Source of the DNA: Streptomyces liliiviolaceus
GTDB taxonomy: Bacteria; Actinomycetota; Actinomycetes; Streptomycetales; Streptomycetaceae
Length of the DNA stretch: 64,000 bases
Assembly (NCBI RefSeq): GCF_018070025.1
Contig: NZ_JAGPYQ010000001.1
Location: 7,750,001-7,814,000 of the forward strand
Direction: 5' to 3'
Within the stretch, counting starts at the first letter, position 1. Each line of letters begins with the position of its first letter. The position numbers and the translations under genes are program-made. Positions 1-10,246 of the stretch are shown piece by piece. The notes under the pieces are model-generated. The model was not told the origin of the DNA. It was given only the letters and a program-made list of their open reading frames with translations, and did not search any database.

Positions 1-1521
1 CGTGCGCTCGTACCGCTGGACAGCGCGCTCGGCGATCAGGCCGTCGGGCGACACGATCCCGAAGACGAGCACGGTCCCGGCGGCACTGGCCAGCACCGCG
101 CGCGGCAGCCAGCGGGCTCCGAGGGCGCCGGCCGCCATGATGAGCACGATGACCAGGCCGAGCCAGAGTTCGACGGTCACCACGGAGATCCGCAGCCGGG
201 TCAGCCCGTACGCGTCCACGTACATGTCCATACGCCGCACCGCCGAGGCCACGACGACGAGGGCGAGGGCGCAGAGGGTGCCGAGGACGGCGCGCACCAG
301 CGTCCGGTCGCGCGCGTCGTCCCGGGGCGCCCAGCGCAGGGCGAGGACGATGACCAGCAGGGTGAGGAGCGTGACCAGGAGCAACTGCCAGAAGCCCTGA
401 CGCGCGTACTCGGAGTAGGTCTGGCCGGTCTTGTCCAGGACGGCGTCGTATCCACCGAGGAGGACGACTAGCTGGACGGCGTTGAAGACAGCGAAGAGCG
501 CGACGAGCACGACCAGGGGTAGGGCCCACTCGACGCGGCCGCGGGCGCGGCCCGGGGGCACCACGACGCGGTCCCACTGAACGGGTGCCGCGGCCGTGTG
601 CGCTGCCGCCAGGGCGCCGACGACGCCGATCACGAACAGGACGGCGTGCCAGGGGCCGCCGGAGACCGACGCGTCCGGCACGAGGTCCGCCAGGAGGTCG
701 GCGAAGGCCGCGTCCGCGCCGGCGAAGAGGGCGCCGAAGACCACCAGCAGGACGGCGGCCACCGCGATCGCGCGCAGCACCGGGCCCACGTTGCCGCGTG
801 CCCCGCCGGTCCGCTCGCGCAGTCCGCGCCAGCCCCAGCCCGGGCCGGTGACCAGCGAGGTGTAGAGGCCGATCGGGCCGAACAGCATCCCTGTCCAGGT
901 ACGGCCGCCGTGCAGGGCGAGCGAGCCCACCGCCAGAGCGGCGACGACGGCGAGGAAGGACGGCCAGCCGGCGTCACGCAGCGCCGGAACGATCAGCAGG
1001 GCGAGTCCGCCACCACCCCACACCAGCGTCCAGGGGCGTAGCCGTCGGCCCGCTCTCCCGGCCGCGAAGTACACACCGAGCGTGATCGGTATCGCCACCA
1101 GCAGGAGATTGAGCGCCAGGCCCTCTCCGAGCAGAAGCATGCTGAGCAGGCCGGTGGCCATAGCGGCCCAGAGCGTCGCGGTACGGACGGACGCGGGGGT
1201 GTCCGCCTGGATGTCCGCGAACCAGGACTCGACGGCGGGACCGTTCCAGCCTTCGCCCTCGTCCTCGTCCTCGTCGTCGAGGTCCGCCACGGCCGAGCCT
1301 TTCTGGCCCGAACCCGTACCTGTATCCGTACTCGAAGCCGTACCCGAAGCTGAAGCCTTGGCCCTGGCCGCCCCCGCAACCGTGCCCGCGCCCGCGCCCG
1401 TGCCCGTGCCCGTGCCCACGCTCCCCCCGCCGGAGCGGGCCGCCGGAACGGTCTCCTCCGGCTTCTCCGGCTCCTCGGTTTCCGACCCTCTCGGCTCGGC
1501 CTCGGACGGTTTCTCGGACAC
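1..1521 (-). CDS. Multipass membrane protein, DUF4153/DUF4173-like (3' end outside window)
   Basis: Reading the minus strand from a GTG at 1521 gives 507 codons with no stop before the window edge, so the C-terminus is missing. The start follows a GGAGGGGGTCC ribosome-binding site. The first ~100 residues are low complexity: Glu/Pro, then a GTGTGTGAGAG-type run encoded by GCCCGT-like hexamers near 1390-1425, then an acidic DLDDEDEDEGE stretch. Many hydrophobic helices follow, separated by short loops. The segment GYDAVLDKTGQTYSEYARQG lies between membrane helices and is typical of the DUF4153/DUF4173 proteins common in actinomycetes. No catalytic motif is visible and the function is unknown. 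Family assignment is from remembered motifs; the reading frame itself is certain. Confidence 0.75.
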   Translation of the reverse strand, partial: MSEKPSEAEPRGSETEEPEKPEETVPAARSGGGSVGTGTGTGAGAGTVAGAARAKASASGTASSTDTGTGSGQKGSAVADLDDEDEDEGEGWNGPAVESWFADIQADTPASVRTATLWAAMATGLLSMLLLGEGLALNLLLVAIPITLGVYFAAGRAGRRLRPWTLVWGGGGLALLIVPALRDAGWPSFLAVVAALAVGSLALHGGRTWTGMLFGPIGLYTSLVTGPGWGWRGLRERTGGARGNVGPVLRAIAVAAVLLVVFGALFAGADAAFADLLADLVPDASVSGGPWHAVLFVIGVVGALAAAHTAAAPVQWDRVVVPPGRARGRVEWALPLVVLVALFAVFNAVQLVVLLGGYDAVLDKTGQTYSEYARQGFWQLLLVTLLTLLVIVLALRWAPRDDARDRTLVRAVLGTLCALALVVVASAVRRMDMYVDAYGLTRLRISVVTVELWLGLVIVLIMAAGALGARWLPRAVLASAAGTVLVFGIVSPDGLIAERAVQRYERT

Positions 1522-1882
1522 AGGACCCCCTCCCCGACCGGTCCGGGCAGCACGCAGCGCACAGCTGCGGGAGAAGCTCAGGAACCGGTTTCTCGTCGGC
1601 GTCGACTCTTGATGATCAACGATCGGCGTGGCGGAAAGGGTAACCGCGGGACTCTCGGGACAGCGGGGCGCGGCTTCTCTGTGGCAGGGCTGTGACAGGG
1701 ATCAATACGTGGGGCGGACGAAAAGAGGGCACGCGCGCGTGGCCCACGAGCTGAGCCCGGCACCCCGCCGTCAACCGCCGACAGCAGTCCTCAAGGCCGC
1801 AGAAGCCGTCCTCACGGCTACGGAAGCCGTCCTCAAGCCCCGCCGAAACCGCCCTCACGCCCTGCCGAGCGGCCTCCGACTC
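1522..1882. other. Intergenic spacer, promoter region of the membrane protein
   Basis: 361 bp without a convincing gene. It lies upstream of the minus-strand membrane protein and downstream of the ADP-ribosylglycohydrolase. The short ORFs on both strands have no ribosome-binding site or family resemblance. The right third (about 1781-1862) is a degenerate tandem repeat. A promoter for the membrane protein gene must lie here, but I see no clear -35/-10 pair. Confidence 0.5.
1781..1862. repeat. Degenerate ~20-bp tandem repeat
   Basis: About four imperfect copies of a unit resembling GAAGCCGTCCTCACGG follow one another (starting near 1781, 1801, 1822 and 1843). They lie just downstream of the stop codon of the ADP-ribosylglycohydrolase gene. 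No function is evident. Confidence 0.5.
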
Positions 1883-2794
1883 CTAGTGCGCGTCTGCCGG
1901 TGTCAGCCAGCCCGGCAGCGCCTCGGTGCGCTCCAGCCACCCCTCAGGAGGAGCCCCGGCCGACCCGGCGGCCACTACGCCCCCGACGATGGCGCAGGTC
2001 GTGTCCATGTCGCCGCCCACCTGGGCGGTGGCCCAGATGCCCTCTTCGTAGTCGCCGAGGGCCCGCGCCGCCGACCAGAGCGCGAACGGCACCGTGTCGT
2101 GCGCGGTCGTACGTCGGCCGCAGCCGAGGACGGCCGCCACCGTGGTCGTGTCCCCGTAGTCGAGCATGTCCCGGGCGCGCCGCAGACCCGCTCCCACGGC
2201 GCTGCGCGGTACGAGAGCGATGACGCCGTCGAGCAGCGCGTCGGGCCCGGGCGGCCCTCCCGGCGCCGCGGCCAGCGCGGCGGCGGCCGCCACGGCCATG
2301 GCGCCGACGACCGCCTCCCGGTGCTGATGGGTGGGGTACGCCGAGATCTCCGCCTGGTGCGTGGCCTGCTCGGGGTCGTCCGCGTACCAGGCGCCCAGCG
2401 GGGCGATCCGCATCGCCGCGCCGTTGCCCCATGAGCCCTGCCCCTTGAAGAGGGCCGAGGACAGTGCGCGCCAGTCGCCGCCCTCCCGGATCTGTCGCAG
2501 CAGCCGGTCCACCGCGGGACCGTAGTCCCGGTCGGCGTCATGACGCTCGGCGAAGGAGCGGGCCAGTTCGTCCTGGTCGATGCGGTGACGGGCGGCCAAA
2601 GTGGCCACTACGGAGGCGGCCATTTCCGTGTCGTCGGTCCATTTCCAAGGGCCTGGCGGCAGTGCGCGCTCCTGGAGCAGCGGATAGTTCGCGGGCACGA
2701 AGAACTGTGAGCCCAGCGCGTCCCCGACCGCCAGACCGCGCAGGCTGGCCAGGGCGCGGTCGAGGCGCCCGGCGGGAGAGGAGTCAGCGGTCAT
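1883..2794 (-). CDS. ADP-ribosylglycohydrolase family protein
   Basis: 303 aa. The family removes ADP-ribose from proteins or small molecules (DraG/ARH type) with a binuclear Mg site. Visible motifs are GDALGSQF at residues 24-31, WTDDTEM at 52-58 (the first metal-binding Asp pair) and GGDMDTTCAIVGG near 260-272 (the second metal-binding Asp cluster). Length is normal for the family and the all-helical pattern is retained. The ATG at 2794 has only a weak AGGG-type ribosome-binding site. A 13-codon ORF (2784-2822) overlaps the start in another frame. The spacer before it (2795-2899) is unusually AT-rich for this DNA and probably carries the promoter. The substrate is unknown. Confidence 0.9.
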   Translation of the reverse strand: MTADSSPAGRLDRALASLRGLAVGDALGSQFFVPANYPLLQERALPPGPWKWTDDTEMAASVVATLAARHRIDQDELARSFAERHDADRDYGPAVDRLLRQIREGGDWRALSSALFKGQGSWGNGAAMRIAPLGAWYADDPEQATHQAEISAYPTHQHREAVVGAMAVAAAAALAAAPGGPPGPDALLDGVIALVPRSAVGAGLRRARDMLDYGDTTTVAAVLGCGRRTTAHDTVPFALWSAARALGDYEEGIWATAQVGGDMDTTCAIVGGVVAAGSAGAPPEGWLERTEALPGWLTPADAH

Positions 2795-2899
2795 CGCCCT
2801 GCCACTCTAGTTCGTCACTCATGAATTCTGACAAAAGACAACAAATTAGGACGACAGTTGGCGGCAGCCAAGCACCACCCTGGCGCCGCCAAGAGCCCC

Positions 2900-3559
2900 C
2901 TAACCGGTGGCCCCGTACGACTCCGGATCCCGCCAGCGTTCGAAAGGACGGTCGATCGCGTAGCGGCCGTCCTCCCCGAGAACCAGCATCCGCATCTCCG
3001 CGTTCCCGGGGTTCGACAGCGACTCGAACTCGGCGACCGTCCAGTGGAACCAGCGCATGCAGAACAGCCGCATGGCCAGACCGTGGGTCACCAGGAGCAC
3101 GTTGGGCGGGTGATCGGGCGCCTCGAAGCTCCGGAAGAGGCTCTCCAGGAAGTTGCCGACCCGGTCGTACACGTCGGCGCCGGACTCGCCCTGTGCGAAG
3201 CGGTAGAAGAAGTGCCCGTAGGCATCGCGATAGGCCTTCTGGAGACGTACGTCGTCCCGGTCCTGCCAGTTCCCCCAGTCCTGCTCGCGCAGCCGGGGCT
3301 CCTCGCGGACGCGGACCTGCCCGGGGTCGAGATGGAAGGACCTGAAGGTCTCGTGGGTACGGCGGTACGGGGAGACGTAAACGCTTACCTGCTCGCGGCC
3401 GAAGATCTCTCTGAGCCGCTTGCCCGTCTCCTCCGCCTGTCGCCACCCCTTCTCGGTGAGTGCCAGAGCGTGGTCGGGTTCACGCTCGTAGACGGAGTCA
3501 TCGGCATTGCCCACCGACTCGCCGTGCCGGACAAGAACGATGCGCCGTGGACGTGCCAT
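2900..3559 (-). CDS. Histidine phosphatase family protein (phosphoglycerate mutase-like)
   Basis: 219 aa. The N-terminus carries LVRHGES (Arg11-His12-Gly13), where the His is the phosphorylated residue of the histidine phosphatase superfamily. A second catalytic histidine is in LLVTHG (His159). Conserved arginines are present in SPYRRTHET. Members hydrolyse phosphomonoesters; real phosphoglycerate mutases have a longer signature after RHG, so this is more likely a phosphatase of unknown substrate. No signal peptide is present, so it should be cytoplasmic. It points the same way as the ADP-ribosylglycohydrolase but is separated from it by an AT-rich spacer. Confidence 0.9.
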   Translation of the reverse strand: MARPRRIVLVRHGESVGNADDSVYEREPDHALALTEKGWRQAEETGKRLREIFGREQVSVYVSPYRRTHETFRSFHLDPGQVRVREEPRLREQDWGNWQDRDDVRLQKAYRDAYGHFFYRFAQGESGADVYDRVGNFLESLFRSFEAPDHPPNVLLVTHGLAMRLFCMRWFHWTVAEFESLSNPGNAEMRMLVLGEDGRYAIDRPFERWRDPESYGATG

Positions 3560-3708
3560 ACCGGAACCCTAGATCGGGTCACGCCCGATCGAGCACTCGT
3601 ACGGGCTTCATACGTCACAGGTCACACGAATCGCGGCCCTCATGAGACGCCCTCGGGACGCCGTCAGGTCCCCCTCGGGACGCCGCCAGATCAGCGTCAG
3701 GTCGCCGT

Positions 3709-4314
3709 TCAGACGGTCCAGGACGGTTCCAGCTGGACTATGTCCCCCGTGAGCGCCACGACGTCCGCCTCTATCTGGGCCCGCAGGGCGAGCCGCTCCA
3801 CCCGCTCCGCGCGGTATTTGCCGTGCTCGGCGGCCGACTGCCACATGGACAGGACCAGGAACTCGTGGCCGGGCGCCTCGCCGAACAGGCCCCGCACCAT
3901 GCCGGGCGAGCCGGCCATCGCCGGGTTCCAGACCTTTTCCTGCATCAGCGCGAAGTGCTCGGCGCGCTCCTCGTGCACACGGCAGTGCGCCACCCGCACG
4001 AGGTCGGCCTCCGTGAAGCGCGGCTCGAAGCCGGTCTTCACGTCGAAGCGATGGTCGAAGAGCGTGGCGTACTGGTCCTTGAAGGTGCCCGACTGGGACG
4101 CGGCCAGCCGGTCATGGGAGCGCGCCATGAAGGAGTCGTAGAAGGCACGGCTCTCCCAGAAGGCGAAGATGTGGGCGACTCCGGGCCTTCCCCGGCTCCA
4201 GCCCCCGCCCTGCCCCCGGAATCCCGGCTCCCCCAGAAGTCCCGCCCATTTTCGCTGTCCCCGTTCGAAACCGCGGCGGTCCACCACGGTGCAGCGAATC
4301 CACTTGACCAGCAC
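3709..4314 (-). CDS. DUF4937/YdbC-like protein (dimeric alpha-beta barrel)
   Basis: 201 aa from the GTG at 4314, which begins VLVKWIRCTVVDRRGF. The longer frame to 4410 adds an Arg-rich segment without family character, so I prefer the internal start. Two repeats of an antibiotic-biosynthesis-monooxygenase-like barrel can be recognised: a first half around HIFAFWESRAFYDSFM, and a second half around VHEERAEHFALMQEKVWNP and FLVLSMWQSAAEH. This fits the DUF4937 family found in Bacillus and Streptomyces. No cofactor motif or catalytic residue is obvious, and the function is unknown. The first half contains a Gly/Trp-rich loop typical of streptomycete members. Confidence 0.7.
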   Translation of the reverse strand: MLVKWIRCTVVDRRGFERGQRKWAGLLGEPGFRGQGGGWSRGRPGVAHIFAFWESRAFYDSFMARSHDRLAASQSGTFKDQYATLFDHRFDVKTGFEPRFTEADLVRVAHCRVHEERAEHFALMQEKVWNPAMAGSPGMVRGLFGEAPGHEFLVLSMWQSAAEHGKYRAERVERLALRAQIEADVVALTGDIVQLEPSWTV

Positions 4315-4467
4315 GGCGCCATCGTAAGGCCCAGGAACGTGGCGTCGGTCACGGTCGGGCGCACTGCATCCGCGCGAGCGCCCCCGTGTGCGTGGCACGA
4401 TGGACAACACGCCTCACCTGCCCGGCAGTTGAGGCGGCCGACGCAGGGGCACCAGGAAGGATGTGCG

Positions 4468-5001
4468 GTGAACGGCCTCAACAAGGGCATCAGCAAGGTC
4501 GAGGTCTCGGTGAAGTGGGACCCCAGTCCCACCGGCGAACCGGCCATCGATCTCGACATCGTCGCCGCCACCTATCTCGCGACCGACGCGCAGGAAGACC
4601 CCGACTACGTAGTCCACTTCGGCAGCCGCTCCCCGGACGGCACCATCTACCTCAACCGGGACAGCAAGGACGGCAAGGGCTTCGGCTGGGACGAGGTCAT
4701 GACCCTGGAGCTGAGCCGTCTCAACAAGCGCTACGCGCGCGTGATGGTCGGCGTCGCCATACAGCAGGGCACCGGACGGCGCACGTTCGTCGGCGTCACC
4801 AACCCGGCCCTGCGGATCCGCGAGGGCTACACCGTCCTGTCCGAGAACGACTTCGGCGGCGTCCTCGGGGCCACGGCCACGACGGTCGCGGAGTTCGTAC
4901 GTGACGACTCCGGAGAGTGGACTTTCCGTCCCGCGGTCCAGGGCTTCGATGCGGACCCGGCGACCTTCGCGAGGATCATGGGCAACGGCGTCGGGTCCTG
5001 A
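4468..5001 (+). CDS. TerD family protein (tellurium resistance/stress, Ca-binding fold)
   Basis: 177 aa. The GTG at 4468 follows CCAGGAAGGATG, whose AGGAAGG is a suitable ribosome-binding site. The protein begins NGLNKGISKVEVSVKWDP and contains the TerD hallmarks: DLDIVAATY near residue 30, a DGTIYLNRDSKDGKG loop, and the late FGGVLGATATTVAEFVRD and WTFRPAVQGF segments. TerD proteins are cytoplasmic, bind calcium and are linked to tellurite, phage and envelope stress and to development in Streptomyces. It stands alone here, without the TerB/TerC/TerZ neighbours of a full ter cluster, so a specific role cannot be assigned. It converges with nrdJ and shares a terminator hairpin. Confidence 0.92.
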   Translation: MNGLNKGISKVEVSVKWDPSPTGEPAIDLDIVAATYLATDAQEDPDYVVHFGSRSPDGTIYLNRDSKDGKGFGWDEVMTLELSRLNKRYARVMVGVAIQQGTGRRTFVGVTNPALRIREGYTVLSENDFGGVLGATATTVAEFVRDDSGEWTFRPAVQGFDADPATFARIMGNGVGS

Positions 5002-5018
5002 GGCCACACGGCTCCCGC

Positions 5019-5100
5019 GCACGCGCTGAACGTATGCGCAAGCGCTGAACATGCGCGGACGCGCTGGAAGTCCGCGCACGCGCCGGGGGTACGCGCACGC
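5019..5100. repeat. Degenerate 17-21-bp tandem repeat between terD and nrdJ
   Basis: Five imperfect units start with GCGCACGCGC or close variants (GCGCAAGCGC, GCGCGGACGCGC), each followed by TGAA, TGGAAG or CGGGGG. They sit directly before the shared terminator. The variation between units indicates an old or slipping array and not a protein-coding repeat. Confidence 0.55.
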
Positions 5101-5143
5101 GCCGGAGGGGCGGTACAGCTGGTGGCTGTACCGCCCCTCCGGC
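5101..5143. terminator. Bidirectional rho-independent-type terminator (terD / nrdJ)
   Basis: A perfect 18-bp inverted repeat (5101-5118 with 5126-5143) encloses a 7-nt loop. It lies between the convergent terD stop and nrdJ stop, so it can serve both strands. There is no U-tract, as is usual in Streptomyces. Confidence 0.9.
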
Positions 5144-5161
5144 GTGTGGGTCCGTCAGAGA

Positions 5162-8056
<2,895 letters not shown>

Positions 8057-8209
8057 GCCGCCTCCCTGTATCAGGCTAAAACGCCCTGAAGTGCCTCGTT
8101 CTTCCCGGGGCACGGTGTGTGTTCTGGCATTGCGAGCACCGCCTACGCGTCCGCTCGCAACAGGTATGTGGTCGCCGCCGATCGGCAGGGCCTGCGTCGG
8201 CCCTTCTCG

Positions 8210-8761
8210 TCAGTCGGCGGCGTGTGCGGGCACGGGGACTTCGACAGCCTCTCCGGACCCGCGGTCGTTTCCTTGGCACCCCTCGCACACGTCGTCGTCG
8301 GCCGTGGCGGGGCCCTGCGTCTCTTCCCTGAGTTCCGTGATGGCGGACTCGAAGTCCTCCAGCGAGTCGAACGCCCGGTACACGGACGCGAACCGCAGAT
8401 AGGCGACGACGTCCAGCTCCTGCAAGGGGCCGAGTATGGCCAGTCCCACGTCGTGGGTGGTCAGTTCGGCACTCCCGGTGGCCCGCACCGCCTCCTCGAC
8501 CCGCTGGCCGAGCTGGGCGAGTGCGTCCTCCGTGACGGGCCGCCCCTGGCACGCCTTGCGCACGCCGTTGATGACCTTCGTACGGCTGAACGGCTCGGTG
8601 ACTCCGGACCGCTTCACCACCATGAGGGAGCACGTCTCCACGGTCGTGAACCGACGGGAGCAGTCGGGACACTGGCGGCGCCTGCGGATCGACGTGCCGT
8701 CGTCCGTCGTACGACTGTCGACCACACGGCTGTCGGGGTGCCTGCAGAAGGGGCAGTGCAT
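8210..8761 (-). CDS. nrdR: Transcriptional repressor of ribonucleotide reductase genes
   Basis: 183 aa from the ATG at 8761; upstream GAGGAGGG gives an ideal ribosome-binding site, while the longer frame to 8782 does not. The N-terminal zinc ribbon has cysteines at 3, 6, 31 and 34 (CPFC and CPDC), followed by an ATP-cone domain (about residues 49-139) that senses ATP/dATP. The C-terminal ~30 residues (after LREETQGPA) are a variable acidic tail with an extra CEGC pair, longer than in many NrdR proteins. NrdR shuts down nrd operons when dATP is high. It probably autoregulates through the two NrdR boxes about 110-150 bp upstream. Confidence 0.97.
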   Translation of the reverse strand: MHCPFCRHPDSRVVDSRTTDDGTSIRRRRQCPDCSRRFTTVETCSLMVVKRSGVTEPFSRTKVINGVRKACQGRPVTEDALAQLGQRVEEAVRATGSAELTTHDVGLAILGPLQELDVVAYLRFASVYRAFDSLEDFESAITELREETQGPATADDDVCEGCQGNDRGSGEAVEVPVPAHAAD

Positions 8762-8871
8762 CGAATCCAACCCTCCTCGCACAGCACGACTCGATAGCCT
8801 CGGCGGGCCCTTGAGCCCCTCGAAGCAGCCCCAAGCATAGGCGATGACCTAGGACCTGGAAGACCGGGGGA

Positions 8872-8918
8872 CCACAACTTCTGGGCCGCTGTGGAACTCG
8901 GACCACTATATGTAGGGC
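8872..8918 (-). promoter_or_regulatory. Tandem NrdR boxes upstream of nrdRJ
   Basis: The proximal-to-lexA box has the core CTATATGTAG (8906-8915), a near match to the NrdR consensus CwAtATaTwG. A weaker partner, CAACTTCTGG (8875-8884), is exactly 31 bp away. Paired NrdR boxes separated by about three helical turns are the known arrangement. The strong box overlaps the inferred -10 element. Confidence 0.75.
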
Positions 8919-8934
8919 CTGACCCGAATTTCAC
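8905..8934 (-). promoter_or_regulatory. Likely nrdR promoter
   Basis: On the minus strand GTGAAA (8929-8934) and TATAGT (8905-8910) are separated by 18 bp. The -10 hexamer is a good match and lies inside the strong NrdR box, so binding would block transcription. The -35 match is only moderate. Confidence 0.5.
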
Positions 8935-9213
8935 GCTCTACGCGCGTGTCGCACCCGTATTGGCATGTGCCGCGCGTCCATTCCGGCGGGGAGCGTACGG
9001 GGATACGGTGTGCGGCAGCGGTACGGGGGCCGGTTCCCGATCCAAAGGGCACCTGATGGCAGACTGACCTTCGCCCCGCTCCGACCCACAAGGCCACGGC
9101 ATCGGCGGCGAAGAGTACGAAAAAAGCGGCACCGAGCACCTTCGTCCGCCCCGTGCAGCGGTAGCCATACACCCAGACGCGTGATCACGTAAGGCCATTC
9201 GCGTTTTTTCACT

Positions 9214-9227
9214 CGAACGTGTGTTTG
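9214..9227 (+). promoter_or_regulatory. LexA (SOS) operator of lexA
   Basis: CGAACGTGTGTTTG matches the Gram-positive SOS box CGAACNNNNGTTCG at 12 of 14 positions when the spacer is free. It lies about 60 bp before the lexA start and overlaps the inferred -35 element, fitting autorepression. Confidence 0.85.
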
Positions 9228-9254
9228 GCGCAACCTTTCGAAAGCAACTACCGT
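9225..9254 (+). promoter_or_regulatory. Likely lexA promoter
   Basis: TTGGCG (9225-9230) and TACCGT (9249-9254) with an 18-bp spacer fit the loose Streptomyces vegetative promoter pattern. The operator covers the -35 side. Assigned by inspection only. Confidence 0.5.
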
Positions 9255-9287
9255 TGTCCAGCAGGGAGACGAACGAGAGGGGCCGAC

Positions 9288-10070
9288 GTGACCACCACCG
9301 CAGACAGTGCCACCATCACTGCCCAGGACCGCTCCCAGGGCCGATTTGAGCCGGTGCAAGCCATGAATGAAACCGCGAACCAGGAGGGGCCCAAGCCCGC
9401 CCGCTCCCTGCCGGGCCGACCTCCAGGCATCCGGGCGGACAGCTCCGGACTCACCGACCGGCAACGCCGTGTCATCGAGGTCATCAGGGACTCCGTCCAG
9501 CGGCGGGGATACCCACCGTCCATGCGGGAGATCGGACAGGCCGTCGGCCTCTCCAGCACCTCCTCCGTGGCCCATCAGCTGATGGCACTGGAGCGCAAGG
9601 GCTTCCTGCGCCGCGATCCGCACCGCCCCCGGGCCTACGAGGTCCGCGGATCCGACCAGTCCACGGCGCAGCCCACCGACACCGCGGGCAAGCCGGCGGC
9701 GTCGTACGTCCCGCTCGTCGGCCGGATCGCCGCCGGTGGTCCGATCCTCGCCGAGGAGTCGGTCGAGGACGTCTTCCCGCTGCCCCGGCAGCTGGTCGGC
9801 GACGGTGAGCTGTTCGTGCTGAAGGTCGTCGGCGACTCGATGATCGAAGCCGCGATCTGCGACGGCGACTGGGTGACCGTCCGGCGCCAGCCGGTCGCGG
9901 AGAACGGCGACATCGTGGCGGCCATGCTGGACGGCGAGGCGACGGTCAAGCGCTTCAAGCGCGAGGACGGCCATGTGTGGCTGCTGCCGCACAACGCCGC
10001 CTACCAGCCCATCCCCGGTGACGAGGCGACCATCCTCGGCAAGGTCGTGGCGGTGCTCCGGCGGATCTGA
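9288..10070 (+). CDS. lexA: LexA SOS repressor/self-cleaving protease
   Basis: 260 aa from the GTG at 9288, placed after GAGAGGGG. The N-terminal ~45 residues are a non-conserved extension; the winged-helix DNA-binding domain covers about 55-115 ([12 protein letters not shown] ... [10 protein letters not shown]). The C-terminal S24 peptidase domain has the cleavage bond Ala149-Gly150 (in [10 protein letters not shown]), the nucleophile Ser184 (in [10 protein letters not shown]) and the general base Lys221 (in GEATVKRF). LexA represses DNA-repair genes until RecA filaments on single-stranded DNA trigger self-cleavage. An SOS box precedes this gene and another precedes recA in this window. Confidence 0.98.
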   Translation: MTTTADSATITAQDRSQGRFEPVQAMNETANQEGPKPARSLPGRPPGIRADSSGLTDRQRRVIEVIRDSVQRRGYPPSMREIGQAVGLSSTSSVAHQLMALERKGFLRRDPHRPRAYEVRGSDQSTAQPTDTAGKPAASYVPLVGRIAAGGPILAEESVEDVFPLPRQLVGDGELFVLKVVGDSMIEAAICDGDWVTVRRQPVAENGDIVAAMLDGEATVKRFKREDGHVWLLPHNAAYQPIPGDEATILGKVVAVLRRI

Positions 10071-10086
10071 GGATCCACCCCTGACC

Positions 10087-10120
10087 GGGCCCCGGGACCT
10101 CTGCGCCGGTTCCGGGGCCC
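10087..10120 (+). terminator. Possible lexA terminator hairpin
   Basis: GGGCCCCGG (10087-10095) can pair with CCGGGGCCC (10112-10120), loop 16 nt, starting 16 bp after the lexA stop. It is weaker than the next hairpin. Confidence 0.5.
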
Positions 10121-10192
10121 TGTGCTGTCCCCGCGCCCCTCAAGGCCCTCAAGGGTTTCCCGCGGGGCGCTGCGCTGCACCGCTGTGCACGT

Positions 10193-10239
10193 CACAGAGG
10201 CTGCTTCCTCCGGCTCGCACCGAGGAGGCAGCCCCTGTG
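10193..10239. terminator. Bidirectional terminator (lexA / helicase)
   Basis: A long, nearly perfect inverted repeat with arms of about 20 nt (CACAG-GGCTGC-TCCTC against GAGGA-GCAGCC-CTGTG) lies between the convergent lexA and helicase genes. It ends 7 bp before the helicase stop. Confidence 0.85.
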
Positions 10240-10246
10240 GCTGTTC

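Larger units (their letters stand above)
8762..9287. other. Divergent regulatory region between nrdR and lexA
   Basis: 526 bp without a credible gene; short ORFs on both strands lack ribosome-binding sites. It holds the nrdR promoter with NrdR boxes on the left and the lexA promoter with its operator on the right (listed separately). Short A/T tracts occur at about 9118-9124 and 9204-9209, unusual in this GC-rich DNA. I looked for the long conserved cobalamin-riboswitch elements here and did not recognise one. Confidence 0.6.

Noticed and set aside
8762..9287. Cobalamin riboswitch upstream of nrdRJ
   Set aside because: I expected one because NrdJ uses B12, but saw no conserved B12-box pattern. 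In Streptomyces the known riboswitch of this kind controls the nrdABS operon, which is not here.
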